From JBGTFE01 sp049799955 (lineage in GTDB: Bacteria; Acidobacteriota; Blastocatellia; Pyrinomonadales; Pyrinomonadaceae), in NCBI GenBank assembly GCA_049799955.1, contig JBARIW010000020.1, positions 1 to 64,000 on the forward strand: a stretch of 64,000 bases of DNA, given 5' to 3'. The position numbers and the translations under genes are program-made. A model generated the notes under the pieces. The model was not told where the DNA came from. It did no database searches and was given only the letters and a program-made list of their open reading frames with translations. This document shows, in pieces, positions 51,414 to 59,432 of the stretch (position 1 is the stretch's first letter; the number at the start of each line of letters is the position of its first letter).

Positions 51414-51830
51414 ATGAGCGATGAGCTGGCGACGGTCGCTACAACATACAATATTGTCGAAGCCGAATTTTATAAAAATCAACTGGAAGCCGAAGGTTTT
51501 GAAGTTTATCTGGCTGATGAAAACATAGTCGGGACGTTTAATCTGCTTGCAAATGCGGTCGGCGGAATAAAAATTAAAGTTCCGGCTGAAGACGCCGAAG
51601 ACGCCGCCGCGTTTATAGAAGAACTCGGAAGCTCTGAAATCGTCGAAGGAGAAATGGAAGATGCCGACACGGGTTACGGAGAATGCGAAAAATGCGGCAG
51701 CCGCGACTTAAGCCCGCACCGCGAAGCGCTCGGCTTGAAGGGAATTTTATTGTTTTTCGGCATTCCTCTTGTAAAACCTAAGCTAAGGCTGACCTGTAAT
51801 AATTGCGGATTTGAAAAGATTCAGGAATAA
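51414..51830 (+). CDS. DUF2007-type protein with C-terminal zinc ribbon
   Basis: The 138-residue protein has an N-terminal DUF2007 fold (about 1-75: TTYNIVEAEFYKNQLEAEGF and GGIKIKVPAEDAEDA), predicted to bind small signals or proteins. A CxxC...CxxC zinc ribbon at the C terminus (CEKCGSRDLS ... CNNCGFEKI) surrounds a hydrophobic segment (LGLKGILLFFGIPLV). It is translated three bases after folE. Function unknown; the context links it to folE only by position. Confidence 0.85.
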   Translation: MSDELATVATTYNIVEAEFYKNQLEAEGFEVYLADENIVGTFNLLANAVGGIKIKVPAEDAEDAAAFIEELGSSEIVEGEMEDADTGYGECEKCGSRDLSPHREALGLKGILLFFGIPLVKPKLRLTCNNCGFEKIQE

Positions 51831-51845
51831 ATTTTTGAGGAAAAC

Positions 51846-53510
51846 ATGTTTAGAAAAATTATAAGTTTCTTGTTTATTTTATCTTTATTTAGTTCTTTGA
51901 CTTTTGCTCAAACCAAAGGCGTATATACAAACCTTTTCAGCGAAAATGAATTAAGAGCGCACGTTAGATTTTTGTCCGACGATTTGCTCGAAGGTCGCGG
52001 ACCGGGAACGCGCGGCGGCGAGCTTGCGGCAAAATATATTGCCGCGCAGCTTGAAGCGTCGGGAATTAAAGGCGCGGGCAAAAACGGAAGCTTTTTTCAG
52101 CCTGTTTCGCTGGTTGCCGTGAAAGCTTCGCCCGATACGACTTTGAATATTTCAGGCGGCAGCGGCAGCGCAAGTTTCAAATTCGCCGAGGATTTTGTCG
52201 CGTTTACGGGCGCGCAGAAAGACGACGTTTCGCTTGACGCAGACCTCGTTTATGTCGGTTACGGCATCGATGCGCCCGGTCAGAAATGGAACGATTACAA
52301 GGGAAATGCGAGCGATTATCGCGGCAAAATTCTCGTCATGATGGTCAATGACCCGCCTGCGACAACCGCTGAACCGAATCTTTTCGGCGGCAAAGCTTTG
52401 ACTTATTACGGTCGCTGGACATACAAATACGAGCAGGCGGCGCGAATGGGCGCGGCGGGCGTGATTTTGATTCACACGACCGAATCCGCCGGTTACGGCT
52501 GGAACGTCGTCCGAACTTCAAACGGTTCGTGGCGTTACGACATTGCCCGCGCCGAAACGGATAAAACGCCGTTTTTGCAAATGCGCTCGTGGATGACCGA
52601 AGAAACCGCGAAAAAGATTTTCGCTATTGCGGGAAAAGATTTGAACCGCTCGCGTGAAGATGCCAAATCGCGCGATTTTCAGCCTGTAAATCTAGGACTC
52701 AAAGCAAAAATAAATATTAAAAGTGAATTAAAACGCGTCGATGCGCCGAATGTCGTCGGCATCTGGCAGGGAAGCGATGCGAATCTGAAAAATGAATATG
52801 TCGTTTACACGGCGCATTGGGACCATCTCGGAATCGGCGCGCCGAATGCAAAAGGCGACACGATTTATAACGGCGCGCTCGACAACTCGTCAGGCTGCGC
52901 GCAGGTTCTGGCTCTCGCCAAAGCCATTACAAAGCTGCCGCAAGCCGAACAGCCGAAACGCTCGCAGGTTTTTGTCTTTACGACCGCCGAAGAACAAGGA
53001 CTTCTCGGCGCTGAATGGTATGCGGCGCATCCGGTTTTTCCGCTTAACAAAACGGCGGCGAATATCAATGTCGACGGCGGCAATTTTTTCGGTTTGACGC
53101 GTGATTACGGCGCTCTCGGCGCTGAGCGTTCAAGTCTTTGGACAATCGTTAGCGATGTTTTGAAAGAGCGAAAAATGACTTTTTTGCCCGATTCGCGTCC
53201 CGAACAAGGCTCTTTTTTTCGTTCTGACCATTTCCCGTTTGCAAAATCCGGCGTTCCGGCTTTGAGCGTCCATACCGGCGATGATTTTATCGGCAAGCCG
53301 AAGGATTGGAGCAAAAAGTTTTTTGACGAATATAACGCGAAAAATTATCACCAACCGTCGGATGAATTTGATGAAAACTGGCGATATGACGGGATGATTC
53401 AGTCTTTGGAAATTTCGATGGCGATAGGTATGAGAGTTTCAAATTTGCCGAAGCTTCCGGCATTTAACGCGGAAGACGAATTTGCCCGCGCGCAGCCGAA
53501 CAGAAAATAG
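51846..53510 (+). CDS. Secreted M28-type metallopeptidase with PA domain
   Basis: The 554-residue protein has a signal peptide (ends near TFAQT), an N-terminal segment with the motif LLEGRGPGTRGGELAAKYIA, a PA-like insert (about 120-250) and an M28 catalytic domain with zinc ligands in TAHWDHLGIG, YNGALDNSSGCAQVL, FTTAEEQGLLGAEWY, NVDGGNFF and SDHFPFAKSGVPAL. It is an extracytoplasmic aminopeptidase probably using two zinc ions. It follows the DUF2007 gene by 15 bases and has a strong terminator. Confidence 0.93.
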   Translation: MFRKIISFLFILSLFSSLTFAQTKGVYTNLFSENELRAHVRFLSDDLLEGRGPGTRGGELAAKYIAAQLEASGIKGAGKNGSFFQPVSLVAVKASPDTTLNISGGSGSASFKFAEDFVAFTGAQKDDVSLDADLVYVGYGIDAPGQKWNDYKGNASDYRGKILVMMVNDPPATTAEPNLFGGKALTYYGRWTYKYEQAARMGAAGVILIHTTESAGYGWNVVRTSNGSWRYDIARAETDKTPFLQMRSWMTEETAKKIFAIAGKDLNRSREDAKSRDFQPVNLGLKAKINIKSELKRVDAPNVVGIWQGSDANLKNEYVVYTAHWDHLGIGAPNAKGDTIYNGALDNSSGCAQVLALAKAITKLPQAEQPKRSQVFVFTTAEEQGLLGAEWYAAHPVFPLNKTAANINVDGGNFFGLTRDYGALGAERSSLWTIVSDVLKERKMTFLPDSRPEQGSFFRSDHFPFAKSGVPALSVHTGDDFIGKPKDWSKKFFDEYNAKNYHQPSDEFDENWRYDGMIQSLEISMAIGMRVSNLPKLPAFNAEDEFARAQPNRK

Positions 53511-53541
53511 GCTTTAGATAAAGAAAGTAAACGGAAACAGT

Positions 53542-53587
53542 TAGCGGTTTGCAGTACACTTTTTTACTGCAAACCGCTAATTTTTTA
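53542..53587 (+). terminator. Terminator of the larC-folE-DUF2007-M28 operon
   Basis: A 16-bp perfect stem (TTAGCGGTTTGCAGTA with TACTGCAAACCGCTAA) with an eight-base loop is followed by T6. Confidence 0.93.
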
Positions 53588-53839
53588 CTGCTTTTTTATT
53601 TTTTTCCTGTAATCTCATAAATTAATCACATAAAAATAAGGATTCGGACAAATTTAACAGCCAGCCCGGTATAAATCTGTTGACCTGATTAAAAGCAAAA
53701 GTGTAAGATTATAAAATTACTGTTTTGAATAATTTATGCCGGACTAAATTAATCTCGCATAAAATATTACATCAATTTTGAATTGGCATCTTTCCCCGGT
53801 ATAAAGGATGTCAGATTCGGTTAAATTAGAGGAGAGAAA
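53588..53839 (+). other. AT-rich leader of the FG-GAP gene
   Basis: Together with the terminator, this makes a gap of 329 bases with no supported gene. It is AT-rich and should hold the promoter of the gene at 53840. GGTATAAAGG lies near 53800 but no convincing -35 is paired with it. Confidence 0.4.
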
Positions 53840-54931
53840 ATGCAAAAAAAAGAAAGAAAAATTGAACGTTTTTCAAAATACGCGATGTATTTTGGATCGA
53901 TTATTTGTGCTGTTTGTATTTTGAGCACCGGAGCCGTCTTCGGGCAAGATAAAACAGACGCTACTGAAGGGCTTCCTACCCCACATAGAACTTATGATTT
54001 CACGGGCGACATAAGAACCGATTTTACGGTTCTGGAACTCGGCGCGACAGGTACGCCGGTTACCTGGAAAACACGCGAAAATGGCGGAAGCGGAGCGACA
54101 AGCGGTCAGGTACACGGAATAGTCGGCGATAATGTAAGCTCATCCGGTGATTATACGGGTGGACTTAAAGCGGAATATACCGTCTGGAGAAACGGTATTT
54201 TTTATATCAGCCCGTTCGGCGGAGGAACTACAGAATATAAATACTTCGGTCAAGCCGGTGATAATCTCGGTCGAGTCGGCGATTATGACGGCGACGGAAA
54301 AGATGACGAATGTGTTATTCGAATCATCGGCGCAGCCCCGAACCAAATTCTGCACTGGCTTATTCGCAATAGCTCAAACGGAGCTTATCGCGATGTTCAG
54401 TTCGGCAGACTCGTAGCCGGCGAATCGACACTTGCTTTTCAGGGAGCGGATTTTAACGGCGACGGCAGAGAGGAATTAATTATCGCACAGGTCGTTAACG
54501 GCACGGGCGCAACAACGTGGCACATTGCCGACGCTCTGACCGGAGCCTATGTTCTGCGCTGCCAGTGGGGAAATTTCAACATCGACTTTTTGATCAATCC
54601 CGATGATTATACGGGTGATGGTAAAGCTGACCTTGTTGCCTGGAGAGCAGGCGGAACAGGTGCTGACGCCAGATACTGGTTTATCAGAAATACCGCAACC
54701 GGCGCTCTGGTTGCGCCGCAGTTGTTCGGCATCGGCGACCCGGATTTTCTTGACCAAGATTTTCCGGTGCGAGGCGATTATGATGGCGACGGTATAGCCG
54801 ATGTTGCGGTATGGCGCCCGACAACCGGCGAATTTTGGTGGATTAACAGTTCGAACGGACAAGTGCCTTCTCCGGTGGTATGGGGAACAGGAGCGGATGA
54901 CAATCCATTAGCTAATTTCTTTACGTTCTAG
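53840..54931 (+). CDS. Secreted FG-GAP/VCBS repeat protein
   Basis: The 363-residue protein has a basic start and a hydrophobic export segment (residues 16-36, ending VFGQD). The rest is made of about six units with calcium motifs such as DYDGDGKDDECVIR, DFNGDGREELIIAQ, DYTGDGKADLVAWR and DYDGDGIADVAVWRPTTGEF. It consists of the propeller alone, without a protease or other domain. GAGGAG lies before the ATG. It is probably surface-located; the partner is unknown. Its units are more diverged than those at 24673 and 61278. Confidence 0.88.
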   Translation: MQKKERKIERFSKYAMYFGSIICAVCILSTGAVFGQDKTDATEGLPTPHRTYDFTGDIRTDFTVLELGATGTPVTWKTRENGGSGATSGQVHGIVGDNVSSSGDYTGGLKAEYTVWRNGIFYISPFGGGTTEYKYFGQAGDNLGRVGDYDGDGKDDECVIRIIGAAPNQILHWLIRNSSNGAYRDVQFGRLVAGESTLAFQGADFNGDGREELIIAQVVNGTGATTWHIADALTGAYVLRCQWGNFNIDFLINPDDYTGDGKADLVAWRAGGTGADARYWFIRNTATGALVAPQLFGIGDPDFLDQDFPVRGDYDGDGIADVAVWRPTTGEFWWINSSNGQVPSPVVWGTGADDNPLANFFTF

Positions 54932-54958
54932 TCAGATAAATACCGGCGGTTAGAAATG

Positions 54959-54990
54959 GACAGCGAAATTAACAATAGTCTTTCGCTGTC
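54959..54990 (+). terminator. Hairpin after the FG-GAP gene
   Basis: GACAGCGAAA pairs with TTTCGCTGTC over 12 bases. The following TGTTTCGGG is a weak U tract. Confidence 0.6.
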
Positions 54991-55026
54991 TGTTTCGGGC
55001 TGATAAGGTTTATTTTAGTTTACAGA

Positions 55027-55062
55027 GTGCAGCGTGTAGAATAATAATTTTACACGCTGCAC
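55027..55062 (+). terminator. Second hairpin, before metG
   Basis: GTGCAGCGTGTA pairs perfectly with TACACGCTGCAC over a 12-base loop and is followed by TTAATTTTT. It ends 13 bases before the metG ATG, so it could be a terminator or a 5' control hairpin. Confidence 0.55.
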
Positions 55063-55075
55063 TTAATTTTTGACG

Positions 55076-57151
55076 ATGAAAACTTTTTACATTACGACGC
55101 CGATTTATTACGCTAACAGCCTTCCGCACCTCGGGCATCTTTATACGACGATTGTTGCCGATGTCGTTCAAAAACATAAACACCAGCGCGGCTTTGAGAC
55201 ATTTTTTCTCACCGGAACCGATGAACACGGCATAAATATTCAACGCTCTGCCGAAGCCAACAAGCGAACGCCGAAAGAGCAGGTCGATTATATTTCGGGC
55301 GAGTTAAAGCGTATGTTTCACGATTTTCGTCTGGACGGTGACGGCGGCTACGATATTTTTATGCGGACGACCGAACCGTTTCACTATGAAGCCGTCCACA
55401 ATCTCTGGCGGGAAATTGCCGGAAATTTAACACCGAAAGGGAATTCGACGATTTACAAAGGCTTTTACGAAGGCTGGTTCTGCGCTCCGTGTGCCGAATT
55501 TAAAAATGAGGATGAATATGTAAAACCGGACGACTCCGACATTCCGCTCTGCAAAATTCACGAACGACCGCTCGATAAAGTCGCCGAAGAAAGCTATTTT
55601 TTTCGCCTCTCGGATTATGACGAAACGCTTCTGAAAATCATCGAAGAAAATCCGCAGAAAATTCGTCCCGAAGGACGCCGAAACGAAGTCGTCGCTTTTA
55701 TAAAACGCGGCTTGCAGGATTTGTCTATCAGCCGCGAAAAATCTTCCGTCGCGTGGGGCGTTCCCGTTCCGGGCGACGCGAATCACGTAATGTATGTCTG
55801 GATGGACGCGCTTTCGAACTACATCACGGCAATCGGCTACGGGAACTCGGAACGCGCGGGAATCGGTTTTGAAAAATTCTGGCAAAACGCGACGCATCTG
55901 GTCGGCAAAGACATTCTGCGTTTTCACACGATTTACTGGTGGTCGTTTCTGCTTGCCGCGAAAATCGATTTGCCGCAAACGGTTTACGCGCACGGAATGT
56001 GGCTCGACGCGGACGGGCGAAAAATGGGCAAAACGCTCGGCAATGTCATCGAAATCGACGTGCTTCACAAGCATTTTCAAATCGATGCGATTCGTTATTT
56101 TCTGCTTCGGGATATGGTTTTCGGGCAGGACGGAAAATTCGGCTACGAAAATCTGATTGAGCGCGCGAATGCCGATTTGGCGAGCGGTTTGGGCAATTTA
56201 GCGAGCCGCACGTTTTCGATGATAAACAAATATCGCGAAGGCTTGATTCCGTCGGGAAAAATTCAGGAAATCAACTATTTATACGCAAAACGCGCCGGCA
56301 TAAATGCGGACGAGCAGGAGCTCGTCTCCGTTCTCGAACACGCGCGCGACGAGTTTGTGCGTCGTTTCGATAATTTCGAGTTCTCGCAGGCGCTGGAAAC
56401 AATCTGGGTTGTCATCAAGCGAATCGACACATTGATTTCCGACGCAAAACCCTGGGAGCTCGTCAAAGACGAACATCAAACGGAAACGCTCAACGCGGTT
56501 TTATATCGCGCCACCGAAACTCTGCGCTGGCTGTGCGTTTTGCTTTATCCGGTGATGCCCGTCGCGGCAAAAGAAATCTACGCGCAAATCGGTTTAAGCG
56601 GCGAGATTTCAAAAATAAATCCTGAAAATCTGAAATGGGGAGAATTAAATGCGGAAACAAAAATCGGCGAGACAAAAGCCGTTTTTCCGCGAATTGACAA
56701 GGCAAAAGTTATGAGTGAAATAGAACAGTCGAGAGTCGAGAGTCAAGAGTTGAGAGCCGAAAATGCAAAGACGGAATCGCCTGCATCGCCGGACAAACCG
56801 GAAGCGGAAAGCGAAGATAATTTCATTACAATCGACGATTTTATCAAAGTAGAATTACGCGTCGGGCAGATTCTCGAAGCCGAAAGAGTGCCGAAATCGG
56901 ATAAGCTTTTGCGCTTTATGGTCGATGTCGGCGAAGAGAATCCGCGCCAGATTCTGGCTGGAATTGCCGAACATTACGAGCCGGAAAAGCTCATCGGCAA
57001 AAAAATCGTCGTCGTCGCAAATCTCAAACCGCGCAAGCTTCGCGGTCTCGAATCGCAGGGAATGGTTTGCGCCGCTTCGGTCGGCGAAGAAGGCAAACCC
57101 GTTCTGGCAACATTTGATGAAGACGTTCCGAACGGCGCGAGACTAAAATAA
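55076..57151 (+). CDS. metG: Methionyl-tRNA synthetase with C-terminal tRNA-binding domain
   Basis: From ATG 55076 the protein is 691 residues. It opens with the class I motif FYITTPIYYANSLPHLGHLY, has WFCAPCAEF and DSDIPLCKIHE in the zinc-knuckle region, and the KMGKTLGNV signature. After the anticodon-binding helices comes a linker (about 540-580) partly made of translated GAGAGTC heptamers. The C-terminal EMAP/Trbp111-like domain (about 580-691) contains IDDFIKVELRVGQILEAERV and LKPRKLRGLESQGMVCAAS. It charges tRNA-Met. It stands first in a run of genes on the same strand. Confidence 0.96.
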   Translation: MKTFYITTPIYYANSLPHLGHLYTTIVADVVQKHKHQRGFETFFLTGTDEHGINIQRSAEANKRTPKEQVDYISGELKRMFHDFRLDGDGGYDIFMRTTEPFHYEAVHNLWREIAGNLTPKGNSTIYKGFYEGWFCAPCAEFKNEDEYVKPDDSDIPLCKIHERPLDKVAEESYFFRLSDYDETLLKIIEENPQKIRPEGRRNEVVAFIKRGLQDLSISREKSSVAWGVPVPGDANHVMYVWMDALSNYITAIGYGNSERAGIGFEKFWQNATHLVGKDILRFHTIYWWSFLLAAKIDLPQTVYAHGMWLDADGRKMGKTLGNVIEIDVLHKHFQIDAIRYFLLRDMVFGQDGKFGYENLIERANADLASGLGNLASRTFSMINKYREGLIPSGKIQEINYLYAKRAGINADEQELVSVLEHARDEFVRRFDNFEFSQALETIWVVIKRIDTLISDAKPWELVKDEHQTETLNAVLYRATETLRWLCVLLYPVMPVAAKEIYAQIGLSGEISKINPENLKWGELNAETKIGETKAVFPRIDKAKVMSEIEQSRVESQELRAENAKTESPASPDKPEAESEDNFITIDDFIKVELRVGQILEAERVPKSDKLLRFMVDVGEENPRQILAGIAEHYEPEKLIGKKIVVVANLKPRKLRGLESQGMVCAASVGEEGKPVLATFDEDVPNGARLK
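56727..56758 (+). repeat. Heptamer words inside metG
   Basis: CAGTCGAGAGTCGAGAGTCA then AGAGTTGAGAGC is about four in-frame copies of GAGAGTC in the linker-coding region. No complementary arm. Confidence 0.75.
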
Positions 57152-57187
57152 ATGATTTTCTGTTAATTCCCGGCGGAGATGCTTTTG

Positions 57188-57388
57188 ATGCGGTTTGAAT
57201 GGGACAAGGAAAAAGCTGAAACAAATCTCAAAAAACACGGCATAAGCTTTGAGGAAGCCAGCACGGTATTTGGCGATATATTTGCTAAAATGTTCTATGA
57301 CGATGAGCATTCTATCGATGAAAAACGTGAATTTGTAATAGGGTATGAAGAAAATGAAAAATGGAGAAGCGGACGAAATGAAATCTGA
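57188..57388 (+). pseudogene. Truncated BrnT-like toxin
   Basis: The first 48 residues match BrnT toxins: MRFEWDKEKAETNLKKHGIS, then FEEASTVFGDIFAKMFYDDE and REFVIGYEE. The usual middle-to-end part, with the strands and the Arg-rich ISARKAT-type motif holding catalytic residues, is missing. The frame instead runs to NEKWRSGRNEI and stops. Full-length BrnT is about 90 residues; this is 66. The downstream nucleotides encoding YEENEK-like text resemble the normal BrnT tail, so an internal deletion plus frame change is likely. The partner antitoxin gene follows. The toxin is probably inactive. Confidence 0.65.
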
Positions 57389-57575
57389 GTATAGGTTTGA
57401 TTATTCTAAGGCGCGTCCTAATCGTTTTGCAGAAGAATACAATCAAATGCAAAGAACCGTCGTTTTAGATTCGGATGTCGCCGAAGATTTTCCAAGTTCT
57501 GAAGCTGTGAATGAAGCTTTACGCTTTTTATCGAGAATTACAAAAGAACACAAAGCCGAATTGACTCACAAATGA
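57378..57575 (+). CDS. BrnA-like antitoxin
   Basis: From ATG 57378 the 65-residue protein shows MKSEYRFDYSKARPNRFAEE, followed by the strand QRTVVLDSDVAEDFPSSEAV and an amphipathic helix NEALRFLSRITKEH. This is the layout of ribbon-helix-helix antitoxins that accompany BrnT. It overlaps the toxin remnant by 11 bases and shares an ATGA overlap with tatD. It appears intact although its toxin is truncated, so it may now only regulate. Confidence 0.6.
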   Translation: MKSEYRFDYSKARPNRFAEEYNQMQRTVVLDSDVAEDFPSSEAVNEALRFLSRITKEHKAELTHK

Positions 57576-58405
57576 TTTTTATTGATTCGCATTGTCATAT
57601 CGACGGAGAAGCTTTTGACGCCGACCGCGACGAAGTTGTGCGACGCGCAAATGACGCGGGCGTTCGGGCAATGCTTAATGTCGGGACGGGAAATCCGCAC
57701 AACGGCGAAATCGATAAAGCGGTTGCGGTTGCCGGAAAATACGAAAATGTCTTTGCCTCGGTCGGCGTTCACCCGCACGATGCGAAAGAATACGACGACA
57801 AAGCCGAAAATCATTTGATTGAACTCGTAAAATCGAGCGAAAAAGTTATCGCCTGGGGCGAAATCGGGCTGGATTTTTATTACGACCACAGCCCGCGAGA
57901 CGTTCAGATTGAGGTTTTTAGAAGGCAGATTCGGACGGCGAAAATTTTGGATTTACCGATTATTATTCATTCGAGAGACGCGAACGATGAAACGGTCAAA
58001 ATTTTGCGCGAAGAAACCGATTACGCGGAATTTCGCGGCGGAATAATGCATTGTTTCGGTGGAAGCGCGGAGATGGCTGAAAGTTTAATGGAAATCGGAT
58101 TTTTGATTTCTTTCGCCGGAAACGTAACGTTCAAAAAAGCCGATAACCTGCGTGATGCGGCAAAAGTCGTTCCGCTCGAAAAATTATTAATCGAAACCGA
58201 TTGTCCTTTTTTAACGCCGATTCCGTTTCGCGGAAAGCGCAACGAACCATCATACGTTGTCCACACGGCGCAGTTTTTGGCTGATTTTTACGAAGTTGAA
58301 CCGGAAAAACTGGCATATCAGACGACACAAAATTTTTTAGACTTTTTCAGGATAAGTTTAGCCACAGAGAACACGGAGAGGGCTGAGAAAAGTACAATTT
58401 CATAA
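57572..58405 (+). CDS. TatD-family metal-dependent hydrolase (DNase)
   Basis: The 277-residue protein has the TatD signatures FIDSHCHIDGEAFDADRDEV, VGVHPHDAKEY, WGEIGLDFYYD, IIIHSRDAND, GIMHCFGG and LLIETDCPFLTPIPFRGKRN. It is a cytosolic TIM-barrel enzyme with exonuclease activity in studied relatives. It starts in an ATGA overlap with the antitoxin. The last 15 or so residues (SLATENTERAEKSTIS) are translated from the ACACAGAG-type repeat at 58359, so the native C terminus has been replaced or extended by repeat DNA. Confidence 0.93.
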   Translation: MIFIDSHCHIDGEAFDADRDEVVRRANDAGVRAMLNVGTGNPHNGEIDKAVAVAGKYENVFASVGVHPHDAKEYDDKAENHLIELVKSSEKVIAWGEIGLDFYYDHSPRDVQIEVFRRQIRTAKILDLPIIIHSRDANDETVKILREETDYAEFRGGIMHCFGGSAEMAESLMEIGFLISFAGNVTFKKADNLRDAAKVVPLEKLLIETDCPFLTPIPFRGKRNEPSYVVHTAQFLADFYEVEPEKLAYQTTQNFLDFFRISLATENTERAEKSTIS

Positions 58406-58439
58406 ATCTATCTCTGTGAACTCTGTGTTCTCTGTGGCA
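58359..58439 (+). repeat. Octamer hairpin element (CCACAGAG words)
   Basis: TAGCCACAGAGAACACGGAG (left arm) pairs with CTCTGTGTTCTCTGTGGC (right arm); AT-rich sequence forms the loop. The tatD stop at 58405 lies in the loop, so the whole left arm is coding. Confidence 0.87.
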
Positions 58440-58449
58440 AAATATAAAA

Positions 58450-58947
58450 ATGGCAAAAGAAAATTCATTCGACATTGTTTCAAAAACCGATTACGCGGAA
58501 GTTACAAACGCGCTAAACCAGACGAGCAAAGAAATCTCGCAGCGCTTTGATTTTAAGGGAAGCAAGGCATCAGCCGAGCTTGCCGACAAAGACCTTGTTT
58601 TATCTGCCGAAGACGAAACAAAGCTGCGTAATATGAACGATATTCTGCAAAGTAAATTCGTCAAGCGCGGCATTTCGCTGAAGGCTCTGGATTATCAAAA
58701 AATCGAGCCTGCCGCGGGCGGAACGGTTCGCCAGACGGTGAAAATCCAACAGGGAATTCCGACCGAAAAGGCAAAGGAAATCGTCAAATTTATCAAAGAC
58801 GCGAAACTGAAAGTTCAGGCTTCGATTCAGGGCGAAACCGTGCGCATTTCGGGCAAAGACCGCGACACTTTGCAGGACGTTATCGCCAAGCTCAAAGCGA
58901 AAGATTTCGGGATAGATATGAAGTTCGATAATTATCGCAGTAATTAA
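58450..58947 (+). CDS. YajQ-family nucleotide-binding protein
   Basis: The 165-residue protein matches YajQ (DUF520): MAKENSFDIVSKTDYAEVTN, RFDFKGSKASAELADKDLVL and the C-terminal VRISGKDRDTLQDVIAKLKA. YajQ proteins bind cyclic di-GMP or GTP/ATP in different species; the role here is inferred only. No RBS is visible; the ATG follows the right arm of the hairpin by 11 bases. Confidence 0.95.
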   Translation: MAKENSFDIVSKTDYAEVTNALNQTSKEISQRFDFKGSKASAELADKDLVLSAEDETKLRNMNDILQSKFVKRGISLKALDYQKIEPAAGGTVRQTVKIQQGIPTEKAKEIVKFIKDAKLKVQASIQGETVRISGKDRDTLQDVIAKLKAKDFGIDMKFDNYRSN

Positions 58948-58955
58948 ATGTTAAG

Positions 58956-59432
58956 ATGAACAAAATTTATTTGGCTGTAATATTTATTCTCACGTCTTTA
59001 TTATTTTCAGCCTGTTCATCTCAGCCCGTCGTTGTCGAAGGTAGAGCGATGATGCCGACGTTTAATAATGGCGACAGGATTTTGATAGATAAAACTCCCG
59101 GCGAATTAAAACGGAGCGATGTAATTACATTTCTTTACCCGAAAGACAGAACTAAATCATATATTAAAAGAATTATAGGCTTGCCCGGCGAAACTATCGA
59201 GATTCGAAGTGGTAAAGTTTATATTAACGAACAAATTTTAGATGAGTCATATATTGATGAAAATCTTAATCAAACGAAAATGAATATGCCGCCGAAAAAA
59301 ATAGCCGAATATAACTATTTTGTAATGGGCGACAATCGTGATAATTCATCGGATTCGAGAAGCTGGGGAACGGTTGATATTAATTTGATTAAGGGAAAAT
59401 ACTATTTGACTTATTCAAAAGCAAAAGAATAA
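58956..59432 (+). CDS. Signal peptidase I homologue lacking the catalytic Ser, lipoprotein
   Basis: The 158-residue protein has the signal peptidase I fold boxes: GRAMMPTFNNGDRILIDK (box B), RSDVITFLYP (box C), SYIKRIIGLPGETIEI (box D, Lys71) and FVMGDNRDNSSDSRSWG (box E). In box B the nucleophilic Ser of G-x-S-M-x-P is Ala31, so the Ser-Lys dyad is broken. The N terminus is a lipoprotein-like signal (LLFSACSS, Cys20) rather than the usual membrane anchors. It is probably a membrane-tethered pseudo-enzyme that may bind signal peptides without cutting. The next gene starts directly after its stop. Confidence 0.85.
   Translation: MNKIYLAVIFILTSLLFSACSSQPVVVEGRAMMPTFNNGDRILIDKTPGELKRSDVITFLYPKDRTKSYIKRIIGLPGETIEIRSGKVYINEQILDESYIDENLNQTKMNMPPKKIAEYNYFVMGDNRDNSSDSRSWGTVDINLIKGKYYLTYSKAKE

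Noticed and set aside
11687..58439. CRISPR arrays as an explanation for the tandem words
   Set aside because: The words are 7-10 bases in direct tandem without unique spacers, and no cas genes are present.
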